Below are positions 1 through 7,644 of a stretch of 64,000 bases of DNA, in pieces. The DNA is from Mesorhizobium amorphae CCNWGS0123 (GTDB lineage Bacteria; Pseudomonadota; Alphaproteobacteria; Rhizobiales; Rhizobiaceae), in the NCBI RefSeq assembly GCF_001686985.1, contig NZ_CP015318.1, forward strand, positions 3,966,001-4,030,000, read 5' to 3'. The notes below the pieces were generated by a model. The model was not told the DNA's origin, ran no database searches, and saw only the letters and a list, made by a program, of their open reading frames with translations. Position 1 is the stretch's first letter, and each line of letters starts with the position of its first letter. The translations under genes were made by a program, and so were the position numbers.

Positions 1-360
1 CGTGTCCTTGGCGGTGCGCAGCACGAACTCGACCAAAGCGACATTGTCGATCACCGGGTCGGTATCGGGCATCATCACGATGGAGGTGACGCCGCCTGCC
101 GCAGCCGCGACACTCGCCGAGGCAATCGTCTCACGGTGCTCGCCGCCGGGTTCGCCTATGAAAACACGGGCGTCGATCAGGCCGGGAATGAGCGCCTTGC
201 CGGCGCAGTCGACGACGATGGCGCCCTCCGGCATGCCCTGGTTCAGGGCGGCCTTGCCGGCAGCAACGATCTTGCGGCCCTCGACGATGACGGTGCCGAT
301 CTCGTCGACACCGCGCGACGGGTCGACGATATGCGTCTTGCTGAACACGGTCGTCGTCAT
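1..360 (-). CDS. pyrC: Dihydroorotase-like protein, probably non-catalytic (PyrC'), 3' part cut by window start
   Basis: The first 120 residues of an amidohydrolase-fold dihydroorotase homologue are visible; the gene runs off the window. The fold is recognisable from the N-terminal beta sandwich, PGLID (59-63) and MMPDTDP (97-102). In catalytic dihydroorotases PGLID is followed by an HxH metal pair; here the positions read D63-A-R65-V-F67, so both histidines are replaced. This matches the inactive PyrC' paralogues known to accompany aspartate carbamoyltransferase in Pseudomonas. The start codon overlaps the pyrB stop (ATGA, 357-360), so it is translationally coupled to pyrB. A structural role with PyrB in pyrimidine synthesis is inferred; the catalytic enzyme should be elsewhere in the genome. 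Confidence 0.88.
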   Translation of the reverse strand, partial: MTTTVFSKTHIVDPSRGVDEIGTVIVEGRKIVAAGKAALNQGMPEGAIVVDCAGKALIPGLIDARVFIGEPGGEHRETIASASVAAAAGGVTSIVMMPDTDPVIDNVALVEFVLRTAKDT

Positions 361-1322
361 GCGCCGCGCCCCTCATGGTTGCGGCGCGGGTCGAGCAGCG
401 CTTCCATCACCGCCATGCGCACGGCGACACCCATTTCGACCTGCTCCTGGATGACGCTCTGCGGACCATCGGCGATTTCCGAGGCGATCTCGACGCCGCG
501 GTTCATCGGGCCGGGATGCATGACCAGCGCATCGTCCTTGGCCGCCTTCAGCTTTTCGGCGTCGAGGCCGAAATAGCGGAAATACTCGCGGATCGAAGGC
601 ACGAAGGCGCCTTCCATCCGCTCGCGCTGCAGGCGCAGCATCATCACAACGTCGGCGTCCTTCAGGCCTTCGGCCATCGAGCGCGCAACGATCACGCCCA
701 TCCTCTCGATGCCTGACGGCAACAGCGTCGAGGGGGCGACGACGCGCACCTGCGCGCCGAGCGCGTTCAAGAGCATGATGTTGGAGCGCGCCACGCGCGA
801 ATGCAGGATGTCACCGCAGATCGCCACGATCAGCTTTGACAGCGGTCCCTTGGCGCGGCGGATGGTCAGCGCGTCGAGCAAAGCCTGCGTCGGATGTTCA
901 TGCGCGCCATCGCCGGCATTGACCACCGAGCAGCCGACCTTCTGCGCCAGAAGCGCCGCCGCTCCAGCCGATTGGTGGCGGATGATCAATATGTCGGGGC
1001 GCATGGCGTTCAGCGTCATCGCCGTATCGATCAGCGTCTCGCCCTTCTTCACCGAAGAGCTTGCCACCGACATGTTCATGACGTCGGCGCCGAGCCGTTT
1101 GCCCGCAAGCTCGAACGAGGACTGCGTGCGGGTGGAGGCTTCGTAGAAGAGGTTGATCTGGGTGCGGCCGCGCAGCGTCGAGGTCTTCTTCTCAGGCTGC
1201 CGCGAAATGGCGACGGCCCGGTCCGCCCGGTCGAGCAAAAGCTCGATATCGGCGGGGGAAAGATCGCGGATGCCCAGAAGATGGCGGTGGGGATAGAGCG
1301 GCAGGGACGAAGCATCGGTCAT
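357..1322 (-). CDS. pyrB: Aspartate carbamoyltransferase catalytic chain
   Basis: This 321-residue protein condenses carbamoyl phosphate with L-aspartate to carbamoyl aspartate, the committed cytosolic step of pyrimidine synthesis. Signatures seen are the carbamoyl-phosphate loop STRTQ (63-67), SSSVKKGE (88-95, with the Lys of the mobile loop), HPTQALLD (143-150) and the late HPGPMNRG segment. Length is typical for the family. It is the promoter-proximal gene of the pyrB-pyrC' pair and diverges from the AidB-like gene. No regulatory chain (PyrI) is seen nearby, which fits class A-type enzymes that pair with a dihydroorotase-like partner. Confidence 0.97.
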   Translation of the reverse strand: MTDASSLPLYPHRHLLGIRDLSPADIELLLDRADRAVAISRQPEKKTSTLRGRTQINLFYEASTRTQSSFELAGKRLGADVMNMSVASSSVKKGETLIDTAMTLNAMRPDILIIRHQSAGAAALLAQKVGCSVVNAGDGAHEHPTQALLDALTIRRAKGPLSKLIVAICGDILHSRVARSNIMLLNALGAQVRVVAPSTLLPSGIERMGVIVARSMAEGLKDADVVMMLRLQRERMEGAFVPSIREYFRYFGLDAEKLKAAKDDALVMHPGPMNRGVEIASEIADGPQSVIQEQVEMGVAVRMAVMEALLDPRRNHEGRGA

Positions 1323-1481
1323 CTCAAGGCGCTGCTATAGGGTGCAGAATTCCCTGCTGCAAGCACCGGCTTTGGATTGCGGCCTTTCTCCCCGGTATTT
1401 TCGTCGCGCGCCTTGCGTGGCTTGGGCTATAACCCGCCGATGGCTTCGGATTCGACCGACCTGCGACGACAAGGACAAAGC

Positions 1482-3110
1482 GTGACCGACGACGTGACCA
1501 ACCAGCCGCCGCCGCTGACGGGCGGCAACGCCTGGCGGGGCGATCCGTTGCTGATCCAGCTTGCCGAGCGCTTTTCCGATCCGGTGCGCAAGGATCTGGA
1601 TGGGCTTGGCCGCTTCGTGCTGACGCAGGAAGCGCAGGAACTGGCCCGTCTCGCCAATGTCGAGACGCCGAAGCTCAGGACCCATGACCGCCAGGGGCGG
1701 CGCGTCGATCTGGTCGAGTTCCATCCCGCCTACCACGCACTGATGCGCCGTTCGGTCGCCAACGGACTGCATTCCTCGGTCTGGGAAAATGGCGACGCCG
1801 AGATCGGCCGCCGCCATCAGGTGCGCGCCGCCCGCTTCTACATCACCGCCGAGCTCGAGACCGGGCATCTCTGCCCGATCACCATGACCAGCGCCTCTCT
1901 TGCGGCGCTGATGGCCAGCCCAAAGCTGTTCCGCGAATGGGCACCACGGGTGACGACGCGCAAATACGACCAGAGCCAGAAGCCGCCGGTTGAAAAGACC
2001 GGGCTAACGCTCGGCATGGGCATGACCGAGAAGCAGGGCGGCACCGACGTGCGCGCCAACGTCACCAGGGCCGAGCGCGCCGGCAGCGGCTTCTATCGCC
2101 TGACCGGCCACAAATGGTTCATGTCGGCGCCGATGTCGGACGCCTTCCTGGTGCTTGGACAGGCGCCGGAAGGTCTTTCCTGCTTTCTCGTCCCGCGCAT
2201 CCTCGGCGACGGTTCTGGCAACGGCTTCCGCTTCCAGCGGCTGAAGGACAAGCTCGGCAACCGCTCCAATGCCTCGTCGGAAGTGGAGTTCGTCAATGCC
2301 ATCGGCGAGATGGTCGGCGAACCCGGGGCAGGGGTGAAGACGATCATGGACATGGTGACGCTGACCAGGCTCGACTGCGCCGTCGCCTCCTCGGCGATCA
2401 TGCGGGCGGGTCTCGCGGAGGCGGTGCACCACACCCGTCATCGCCAGGTGTTCGGCGCCAGTCTGATCGACCAGCCGCTGATGCAGCGCGTGCTTGCCGA
2501 CATGGCGCTCGACGTCGCCGCCGCCACCGCGCTGTCGTTCCGGCTGGCGCGCTCCTTCGACGAGGCGGCCAGTGACCGTGGCGAGGCGGCCTTCGCCCGT
2601 GCCATGACGCCGGTCGTCAAATACTGGGTCTGCAAGATCGCGCCGCCGCTGCTCTACGAGGCCATGGAATGTCTCGGCGGCAACGGCTATGTCGAGGAGG
2701 CGCCGCTCGCCCGCTACTACCGCGAAGCCCCGGTCAATGCGATCTGGGAAGGCTCGGGCAATGTCATGGCGCTCGACGTGCTGCGCGTGCTCGGCCGCGC
2801 GCCGGGCCTGTTCGAGGAGGTGCTGGCCGGCATCGACCGCGACCTCGGCGCCGGCGGACGCGGCACCATCGGCGTGCTCAAGGCGGCCATGCAGGTGGCG
2901 GCGACCGACGAGGGCTCGGCGCGATTGCTCACCGAGCAACTGGCGTTGTCGGCGGCCGCAGCCGAGTTGCGTCGGCTGGGGGCAGGGCGGATTGCCGACG
3001 CCTTCGTCGAGACGCGGCTCGCCGGCCAGTGGCGCAACACCTACGGCATGCTCGATTCGCGCCACGATGCGCGCATGATCATCGACACGCTCTATCCGCC
3101 GGTGAACTAG
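1482..3110 (+). CDS. AidB-like acyl-CoA dehydrogenase family protein
   Basis: This FAD-dependent acyl-CoA dehydrogenase-fold protein has about 542 residues from the chosen GTG, longer than ordinary acyl-CoA dehydrogenases (about 380-400) but the size of the AidB branch. Features seen are a long helical N-terminal extension, GMGMTEKQGGTD, HKWFMSAPM, the helical C-terminal domain with CLGGNGYVEE, and a final segment IWEGSGNVMALD typical of AidB. AidB is known from the adaptive response to alkylation in E. coli, where it binds DNA, but its substrate is unclear. GTG at 1482 has AAGGA six bases upstream; ATG 1440 is an in-frame alternative. It is divergent from pyrB and appears monocistronic. Confidence 0.87.
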   Translation: MTDDVTNQPPPLTGGNAWRGDPLLIQLAERFSDPVRKDLDGLGRFVLTQEAQELARLANVETPKLRTHDRQGRRVDLVEFHPAYHALMRRSVANGLHSSVWENGDAEIGRRHQVRAARFYITAELETGHLCPITMTSASLAALMASPKLFREWAPRVTTRKYDQSQKPPVEKTGLTLGMGMTEKQGGTDVRANVTRAERAGSGFYRLTGHKWFMSAPMSDAFLVLGQAPEGLSCFLVPRILGDGSGNGFRFQRLKDKLGNRSNASSEVEFVNAIGEMVGEPGAGVKTIMDMVTLTRLDCAVASSAIMRAGLAEAVHHTRHRQVFGASLIDQPLMQRVLADMALDVAAATALSFRLARSFDEAASDRGEAAFARAMTPVVKYWVCKIAPPLLYEAMECLGGNGYVEEAPLARYYREAPVNAIWEGSGNVMALDVLRVLGRAPGLFEEVLAGIDRDLGAGGRGTIGVLKAAMQVAATDEGSARLLTEQLALSAAAAELRRLGAGRIADAFVETRLAGQWRNTYGMLDSRHDARMIIDTLYPPVN

Positions 3111-3267
3111 CGCCGACGCGGGCTTTTCGCGGTTCGCCTTGTCCTGTGGATAGCCGTTAACCTTAACAAATGGTTTCCGTTGCGGTGGCCGGCCGCAGAG
3201 CCCACAGTCCTGCTGGAGCAAGGATTGGTTAACCATAGGCCGCCTGTGCTCGCGAAGCAGGAACGCC

Positions 3268-3828
3268 ATGCGGCACGTACTGACCTCATTTCTGGCATTG
3301 CACTGGGCTCTCGTTTTCGCCCTGCTCGCCTTCATCTGCATCGATGGCAACCGCGGTGTCGCCAGCGCACTCGGCGTGCTGGGTGTGGCTGTCGAGAGCA
3401 CCCACTTAGCCGGTCTAAATGACGCCGTCGTCGTCGCGCCTTTGGCCATCGCACTGCTGGTCGTGGCGGTCCTGTTCTGCTGGGCTTTCGTCGAGACCCT
3501 GCTCAACATCGCGGCAAATCCCGATGCCACCGACATCGTCGTGCGCATCGCCTTCATTTCCGCGTCCGGTGTCCTGTCGCTGATCCTGGTCGGCGGCGCC
3601 GCGCAAGGCATCGACGGACAGTTCATGGTCATTGCCGTGCAACTGACGGCGCTGCTGGCATCCTATGTTGCCGTGCTGGCCGAGCGCAGGTCGGCCTCGG
3701 CCACGACGGTTGTCGCCGAGAGCGAGATCCGTGCCAGAGCCAACGTCATGGCAAGAGGGGCAGCGCACAGTTCCTTGCTCAACCGTATTTCCGGCCGATC
3801 GGACACGAAGCATGGGGATGGCCGCTGA
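3268..3828 (+). CDS. Hypothetical membrane protein, four predicted TM helices
   Basis: I do not recognise a named family. The 186-residue product has hydrophobic stretches at roughly 5-25, 50-72, 88-109 and 114-134 and a polar, basic C-terminal tail of about 50 residues. The start has AGGAA shortly upstream. Its stop overlaps the start of the next gene (TGATG, 3826-3830), so the two small membrane proteins are probably cotranslated and may act together. A function cannot be assigned. Confidence 0.75.
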   Translation: MRHVLTSFLALHWALVFALLAFICIDGNRGVASALGVLGVAVESTHLAGLNDAVVVAPLAIALLVVAVLFCWAFVETLLNIAANPDATDIVVRIAFISASGVLSLILVGGAAQGIDGQFMVIAVQLTALLASYVAVLAERRSASATTVVAESEIRARANVMARGAAHSSLLNRISGRSDTKHGDGR

Positions 3829-4169
3829 TGCGCATTCTGTTCGCACTGTGGGCGGCCCCCATGGCCTTGTTCTGGGGCTGGTTCTATTTGTCGCTCAACG
3901 ACATCAATTTCGGCTATGTGATGCTGAGCCGTCGGCTGCATGATTTGGTGTTCGAGCTCTACGGCCAGATGCTGGGCATCGATCCGGCAATCATTCCGGG
4001 CATGGTGGCCAAAACCTGCGTCTTCGACGGCTTCCTGCTGATGGCGTTGTGGGCGTTTCGCCGCCGCCGCAACATTGCCGCCTGGATCAGGAACCGCTGG
4101 ATGAATCCGGTCCCGCCTGAGCGGATGGCCCGAGCGACTGAAGCCGGTCAAGGACTCCCTGCAGAATAA
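3828..4169 (+). CDS. Small membrane protein of unknown function (possibly DUF6105)
   Basis: The 113-residue protein has an N-terminal hydrophobic helix containing WAAPMALFWGWFYLSLND and a second helix near 65-80 (FDGFLLMALWAF), followed by a basic RRRR segment and a cytoplasmic-looking tail. It resembles small rhizobial membrane proteins annotated as DUF6105, but that is from memory. It is coupled to the upstream membrane protein by a one-base stop/start overlap. Its last 83 bases lie antisense to the 3' end of ruvX, so the last roughly 27 codons are shared tail-to-tail. Confidence 0.75.
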   Translation: MRILFALWAAPMALFWGWFYLSLNDINFGYVMLSRRLHDLVFELYGQMLGIDPAIIPGMVAKTCVFDGFLLMALWAFRRRRNIAAWIRNRWMNPVPPERMARATEAGQGLPAE

Positions 4170-4620
4170 AGGCGGCCGCCGCCGAATCGATCTTGCCGGC
4201 GCGCTTCTTGCGCGAGAAATCCATCTCGATCAGGGTCCGCTCGGCCGCCACGGTCGACAGTCTCTCGTCCCAGAGTACGAAAGGCAGGTCGGACAGGGCA
4301 GCCATGTTGCGTACGAAGGCCCGCGATTTCTGGGCACGCGGGCCCTCCGACCCGTCCATGTTGACCGGCAGGCCGAGCGCGATGGCGCCGACATTGTCCT
4401 TCTGCAGTTGGGCAAGCAACAGGGCCGCGTCGAGCGAGAATTTCTTGCGCATAATGACAGGGCGCGGATGAGCGAAGGACAGGCCGCGGTCGGAAACCGC
4501 CACGCCTATCGTCTTGTCGCCGAGGTCGAGCCCGGCCAGTGTCCTGCCGCCGACAAGCCGTGCCGGCAATTCCTCGATCGCTATGATCCCCAACGGTTTT
4601 CCTTCGATGGAGCGTGACAC
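4087..4620 (-). CDS. ruvX: RuvX/YqgF family putative pre-16S rRNA nuclease (Holliday junction resolvase-like)
   Basis: YqgF/RuvX proteins have an RNase H-like fold and process the 5' end of 16S rRNA; an older annotation is Holliday junction resolvase. Seen are LDLGDKTIGVAVSD with Asp32 as first acidic residue, ALGLPVNMDG, a DERLST motif and late Asp in KIDSAAAAFIL. The 177-residue length includes about 25 extra N-terminal residues, common in rhizobia. The C-terminal tail (AQAGPDSSSGS) lies in the convergent overlap with the membrane-protein gene at 3828-4169, so it may be recently extended. It is divergent from the UPF0173 hydrolase. Confidence 0.93.
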   Translation of the reverse strand: MSRSIEGKPLGIIAIEELPARLVGGRTLAGLDLGDKTIGVAVSDRGLSFAHPRPVIMRKKFSLDAALLLAQLQKDNVGAIALGLPVNMDGSEGPRAQKSRAFVRNMAALSDLPFVLWDERLSTVAAERTLIEMDFSRKKRAGKIDSAAAAFILQGVLDRLQSLGPSAQAGPDSSSGS

Positions 4621-4710
4621 GCTCTTTTGACCGGCAACGACACTATGGCACTTTCATTCTGCAGGAGGCGTTCTATCTTCCGGCGCAGCAAAAATCGAGG
4701 AACACGACTG

Positions 4711-5418
4711 ATGAAACTGACCTGGTATGGACATTCGGCATTCCGCATCGAAACGGCGGACGCCAACATCCTCATCGACCCCTACCTGGTCGGCAATCCG
4801 TCCTGGACGGGCGGCTGGGAAGGGCCGGCGGAAGGGGTCACGCATGTGCTGCTGACCCACGGCCACAACGATCACGTCAGCGGCGCGCTGGAAGTCCTCA
4901 AGAAGAGCGGCGCCATGCTGGTCGCCAATTACGAGATCTGCATGTACCTCGTCGGCAAAGGCGCCAGTGGCGACAAGATCAATCCCGGCAACATCGGCGG
5001 CACCGTCGATTGCGGCGCCTTCACCACCACCTTCGTGCAGGCGCTGCACTCGTCATCATTTGGCGGCGAGGGCGGTCAAAACACCTATCTCGGCAATCCC
5101 GGCGGGCTCGTCCTGCACTTCCCCGAGGACAAGACGCTTTACCATATGGGCGACACCGACATCTTCTCCGACATGGCGCTGATCAACGAATTGCACGAGC
5201 CGAAGATCGGCATCGTGCCGGTCGGCGACCGCTTCACCATGGGCGGCGCGGTGGCAGCCCTTGCCTGCCGGCGCTTTTTTCGCTTCGATACGGTCGTTCC
5301 CTGCCATTTCGGCACGTTTCCGATCATCGATCAGACGGCGGAAAAATTCGTTGCGGGAATGGAGGGATCAGGTGTGGAGGTGGCGTTGCCGGGGATCGGC
5401 CAGACCATCACTCTCTAG
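4711..5418 (+). CDS. UPF0173 family metal-dependent hydrolase (metallo-beta-lactamase fold)
   Basis: The 235-residue protein starts MKLTWYGHSAFRI and carries the metal-binding motif H50-G-H52-N-D54-H55, a downstream GDTDIFSDM segment and PCHFGTFP, all typical of UPF0173. Members are putative two-metal hydrolases; the physiological substrate is not established. ATG 4711 is chosen because conserved family sequence begins there and GAGG lies about ten bases upstream; an upstream in-frame ATG adds an unrelated basic leader. It is probably the first gene of a short run with the exported protein and radical SAM enzyme. Confidence 0.93.
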   Translation: MKLTWYGHSAFRIETADANILIDPYLVGNPSWTGGWEGPAEGVTHVLLTHGHNDHVSGALEVLKKSGAMLVANYEICMYLVGKGASGDKINPGNIGGTVDCGAFTTTFVQALHSSSFGGEGGQNTYLGNPGGLVLHFPEDKTLYHMGDTDIFSDMALINELHEPKIGIVPVGDRFTMGGAVAALACRRFFRFDTVVPCHFGTFPIIDQTAEKFVAGMEGSGVEVALPGIGQTITL

Positions 5419-5443
5419 AAAAACCGTCGCACTCTAGAAAAAT
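5408..5443. repeat. Short imperfect direct repeat including a stop codon
   Basis: CACTCTCTAGAAAAA covers the UPF0173 stop codon and is followed a few bases later by CACTCTAGAAAAA. The second copy repeats the last codons, the TAG and the A-run. It looks like a small duplication of the gene end. Confidence 0.6.
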
Positions 5444-5454
5444 GGAATGAAACC

Positions 5455-5871
5455 ATGGCGTTCAGGCAGACTCTTTGCGTTTCGATGTTGGTCGCTGCAT
5501 CTCCCGCGCCGGCGGCCGAGGATTTCATCGAAGGAGTCTATCTCCAGTCCGAGGAGCTCTGCGCCAAGGCCAAGAAGGAGACGCTGCAGAACGTGATCGA
5601 CGCCGGCAACATCGTGCTGTCGGCCCACGGCCTGCAAAGCGTCGAATACAATTGCGAATTCCTTCAGGTCACCAAGGCAACGCTCTCGCCAAGCTGGGCG
5701 GTCACCGCCATCTGCCAGGAGCCAGGCTTTGTCTTTCCGGATGTCCTTTCGGTCACGCAGATGAGCCCGACTCAGATCGACCTGGTTTCGGTCCGCCCGG
5801 TCGTCGACGAAAGCGAGCAGGCCGGCAACGGCGGCAGTTACGTGCTGTGCGACGGCGTGGCTCTGCCTTGA
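5455..5871 (+). CDS. Exported small protein with four cysteines, unknown function
   Basis: I do not recognise a family. The 138-residue product has a short signal-peptide-like N terminus (TLCVSMLVAASPAPAA, cleavage likely near residue 21). The mature part has Cys36, Cys67, Cys87 and Cys132, which could form two disulfides in the periplasm. There is no membrane segment after the signal. Only 41 bases separate it from the radical SAM gene downstream, so cotranscription is plausible, although the protein does not look like a short precursor peptide. The ribosome binding site is weak. Confidence 0.7.
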   Translation: MAFRQTLCVSMLVAASPAPAAEDFIEGVYLQSEELCAKAKKETLQNVIDAGNIVLSAHGLQSVEYNCEFLQVTKATLSPSWAVTAICQEPGFVFPDVLSVTQMSPTQIDLVSVRPVVDESEQAGNGGSYVLCDGVALP

Positions 5872-5912
5872 TGCAATTCCAGGAACGGCGTCGAAAGACG
5901 GCACGATGATGA

Positions 5913-6803
5913 GTGGAGCTGCGTAAGCCCGTGAAAATCCTGGAACGGTTGGGCCTGAAACGGCCGGTGTCAGAACCGAGCCCCGACCGACCGGTCTTTC
6001 GCAAGCTCGAGCTGCATGTCGCGCATGGCTGCAACCTGTCCTGCGAGAGCTGTTCGCACTATTCCAACCATGCCCATGCCGGCATCGTGTCGCTGGAAGA
6101 TGCCGACCGCTGGATGGGCCTGTGGAGCCGTCGCGCATCGGTCACGCGGTTCTCGCTGCTTGGCGGCGAACCCACCATCCATCCGGAGCTGCCGCGTTTC
6201 GTCGGTCTGGTGCGAAAACACTGGCCGCGCACCAACATCGAGATCGTCAGCAACGGTTTCTTTCTGCATCGCCATCCTTCCTTGCCGGCCGTCCTTGCCG
6301 CCGATCCCGACGCACGCCTGGTCATCTCCGTCCACCATATGGCACAGGAATATCAGGAGAAGCTGAAACCGGTCTTTGCCCTGTTGCAGGAATGGCGGCG
6401 CGACCACGGCGTTGTCGCCACAATCCGACCCGCGCACAAGAACTGGACGCGGCGTTACGAAGGTTTTGGCGACACGATGCTGCCTTTCGAGGACGCTGAC
6501 CCGCGCGCCAGCTGGCAGACCTGTCCGGCCCGCCATTGCAAGCAGCTTCTCGACGGCCGTATCTGGAAATGCGAGCCGCTGGCTTATCTGCCGATGCAGA
6601 AGGCGAAATACCGCCTCTCCGAGAAATGGGATCCCTATCTCGGCTACCAGCCGCTCGAACCCGATTGCTCTCCGGCCGAGCTACAGGCGTTCGCCGCGCT
6701 CGAGGACGAGGTTGCTTGCGGCATGTGCCCGGCCAAGGAGCGCCTTTTCGAGCTGCCCGTTCCGCTGCGCCCGCCCAGGTCCCGGGCCATCCCGGCCATT
6801 TAG
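5913..6803 (+). CDS. Radical SAM protein with C-terminal cysteine-rich (SPASM/twitch-like) region
   Basis: The radical SAM core is clear: C40-N-L-S-C44-E-S-C47 binds the [4Fe-4S] cluster that cleaves S-adenosylmethionine, and LLGGEPTIHPEL (82-93) is the SAM-contacting GGE motif. A second cysteine set (C204, C209, C220, C252, C269, C272) resembles the auxiliary-cluster regions of SPASM/twitch enzymes, which often modify peptides or small molecules. The substrate is unknown and no obvious precursor peptide or cognate transporter is adjacent; the upstream gene encodes an exported four-Cys protein. GTG 5913 is used as start; GTG 5931 is an alternative. It lies just upstream of gatC but has no evident link to it. 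Confidence 0.9.
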   Translation: MELRKPVKILERLGLKRPVSEPSPDRPVFRKLELHVAHGCNLSCESCSHYSNHAHAGIVSLEDADRWMGLWSRRASVTRFSLLGGEPTIHPELPRFVGLVRKHWPRTNIEIVSNGFFLHRHPSLPAVLAADPDARLVISVHHMAQEYQEKLKPVFALLQEWRRDHGVVATIRPAHKNWTRRYEGFGDTMLPFEDADPRASWQTCPARHCKQLLDGRIWKCEPLAYLPMQKAKYRLSEKWDPYLGYQPLEPDCSPAELQAFAALEDEVACGMCPAKERLFELPVPLRPPRSRAIPAI

Positions 6804-6891
6804 CCGTTCCAGGCCTGCCGATCCCGGCACGATGCATGTTGCGCGTCACGCGCCGCGCCGCTATAGCGCTGGTTTTCCCGAGGCAACAGAA

Positions 6892-7179
6892 ATGTCCGTT
6901 GATCTTCAGACAGTGAAGCGCGTCGCGCACCTTGCCCGCATTGCGGTGAGCGAAGAGGACGCCGAGCGCATGACCGGCGAGTTGAACGCCATTCTTGGCT
7001 TCGTCGAACAGTTGAACGAGGTCGACGTCTCCGGCGTCGAGCCGATGACGTCGGTCACGCCGATGGAGATGAAGAAGCGCCAGGACGTCGTCACCGACGG
7101 CAGCAAGGCCACCGACATCGTTGCCAATGCTCCGGCGACCGATGAGAATTTCTTCCTCGTTCCCAAGGTGGTGGAGTAG
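6892..7179 (+). CDS. gatC: Glutamyl/aspartyl-tRNA amidotransferase subunit C
   Basis: The 95-residue GatC subunit stabilises the GatCAB complex, which converts misacylated Glu-tRNA(Gln) and Asp-tRNA(Asn) into the amidated forms in bacteria lacking GlnRS or AsnRS. The sequence MSVDLQTVKRVAHLARI, the ILGFVEQLNEVDVSGVEP core and the ENFFLVPKVVE C terminus are characteristic. The start lies a few bases after a GAGG. Its stop abuts the GTG of a GNAT gene, which separates it from gatA; gatB is not in the window. Confidence 0.97.
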   Translation: MSVDLQTVKRVAHLARIAVSEEDAERMTGELNAILGFVEQLNEVDVSGVEPMTSVTPMEMKKRQDVVTDGSKATDIVANAPATDENFFLVPKVVE

Positions 7180-7644
7180 GTGCCGGTGGCAGTCGAGATC
7201 GCCATCGAGACGCCGCTGCAGGACGACGTGCGCGGGCTGGTCGAGGAACTCAACGCCACGCTGCTCGAGCTGACGCCGCCGGAGCATTGCTACCACCTGA
7301 CCGTCGAGCAGATGGCCGGCGAGGACACGAGCGTCTTCATCGCCCGCGACAACGGCCTTGCCATCGGCTGCGGCGCGCTGAAGCGCCATGATGGCTCGGT
7401 CGGCGAGGTCAAGCGCATGTACACGCGGCCCTCGCATCGCAGGCAGAAGATCGGCGCCAAGATCGTCGAGCGGGTCGAGGCGCTGGCACGCAGCGAAGGG
7501 CTGAAGCGTCTGGTGCTGGAAACCGGCGACCGCCATCCTGCCGCCTGGGCCGTTTACGAACGCGCCGGCTTCTCGCGCTGCGGCCCGGTCCTAGATTATC
7601 CCGATTCCGAGTGGTCGGTGTTTTACGAAAAGAGCCTTGCCTGA
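7180..7644 (+). CDS. GNAT family N-acetyltransferase between gatC and gatA
   Basis: The 154-residue protein has the GNAT core: VGEVKRMYTRPSHRRQKIGAKIVERVE forms the strand-loop-helix that binds acetyl-CoA (RRQKIG as the pyrophosphate loop), followed by LVLETGDRHPAAWAVYERAGF. The acceptor substrate is unknown; the sequence resembles general small-molecule or amino-acid acetyltransferases. The gene begins at the base after the gatC stop and its own TGA shares one base with the gatA ATG, so it is embedded in the gat operon and should be made at comparable levels. GTG 7180 is used; GTG 7186 is an alternative. Confidence 0.9.
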   Translation: MPVAVEIAIETPLQDDVRGLVEELNATLLELTPPEHCYHLTVEQMAGEDTSVFIARDNGLAIGCGALKRHDGSVGEVKRMYTRPSHRRQKIGAKIVERVEALARSEGLKRLVLETGDRHPAAWAVYERAGFSRCGPVLDYPDSEWSVFYEKSLA

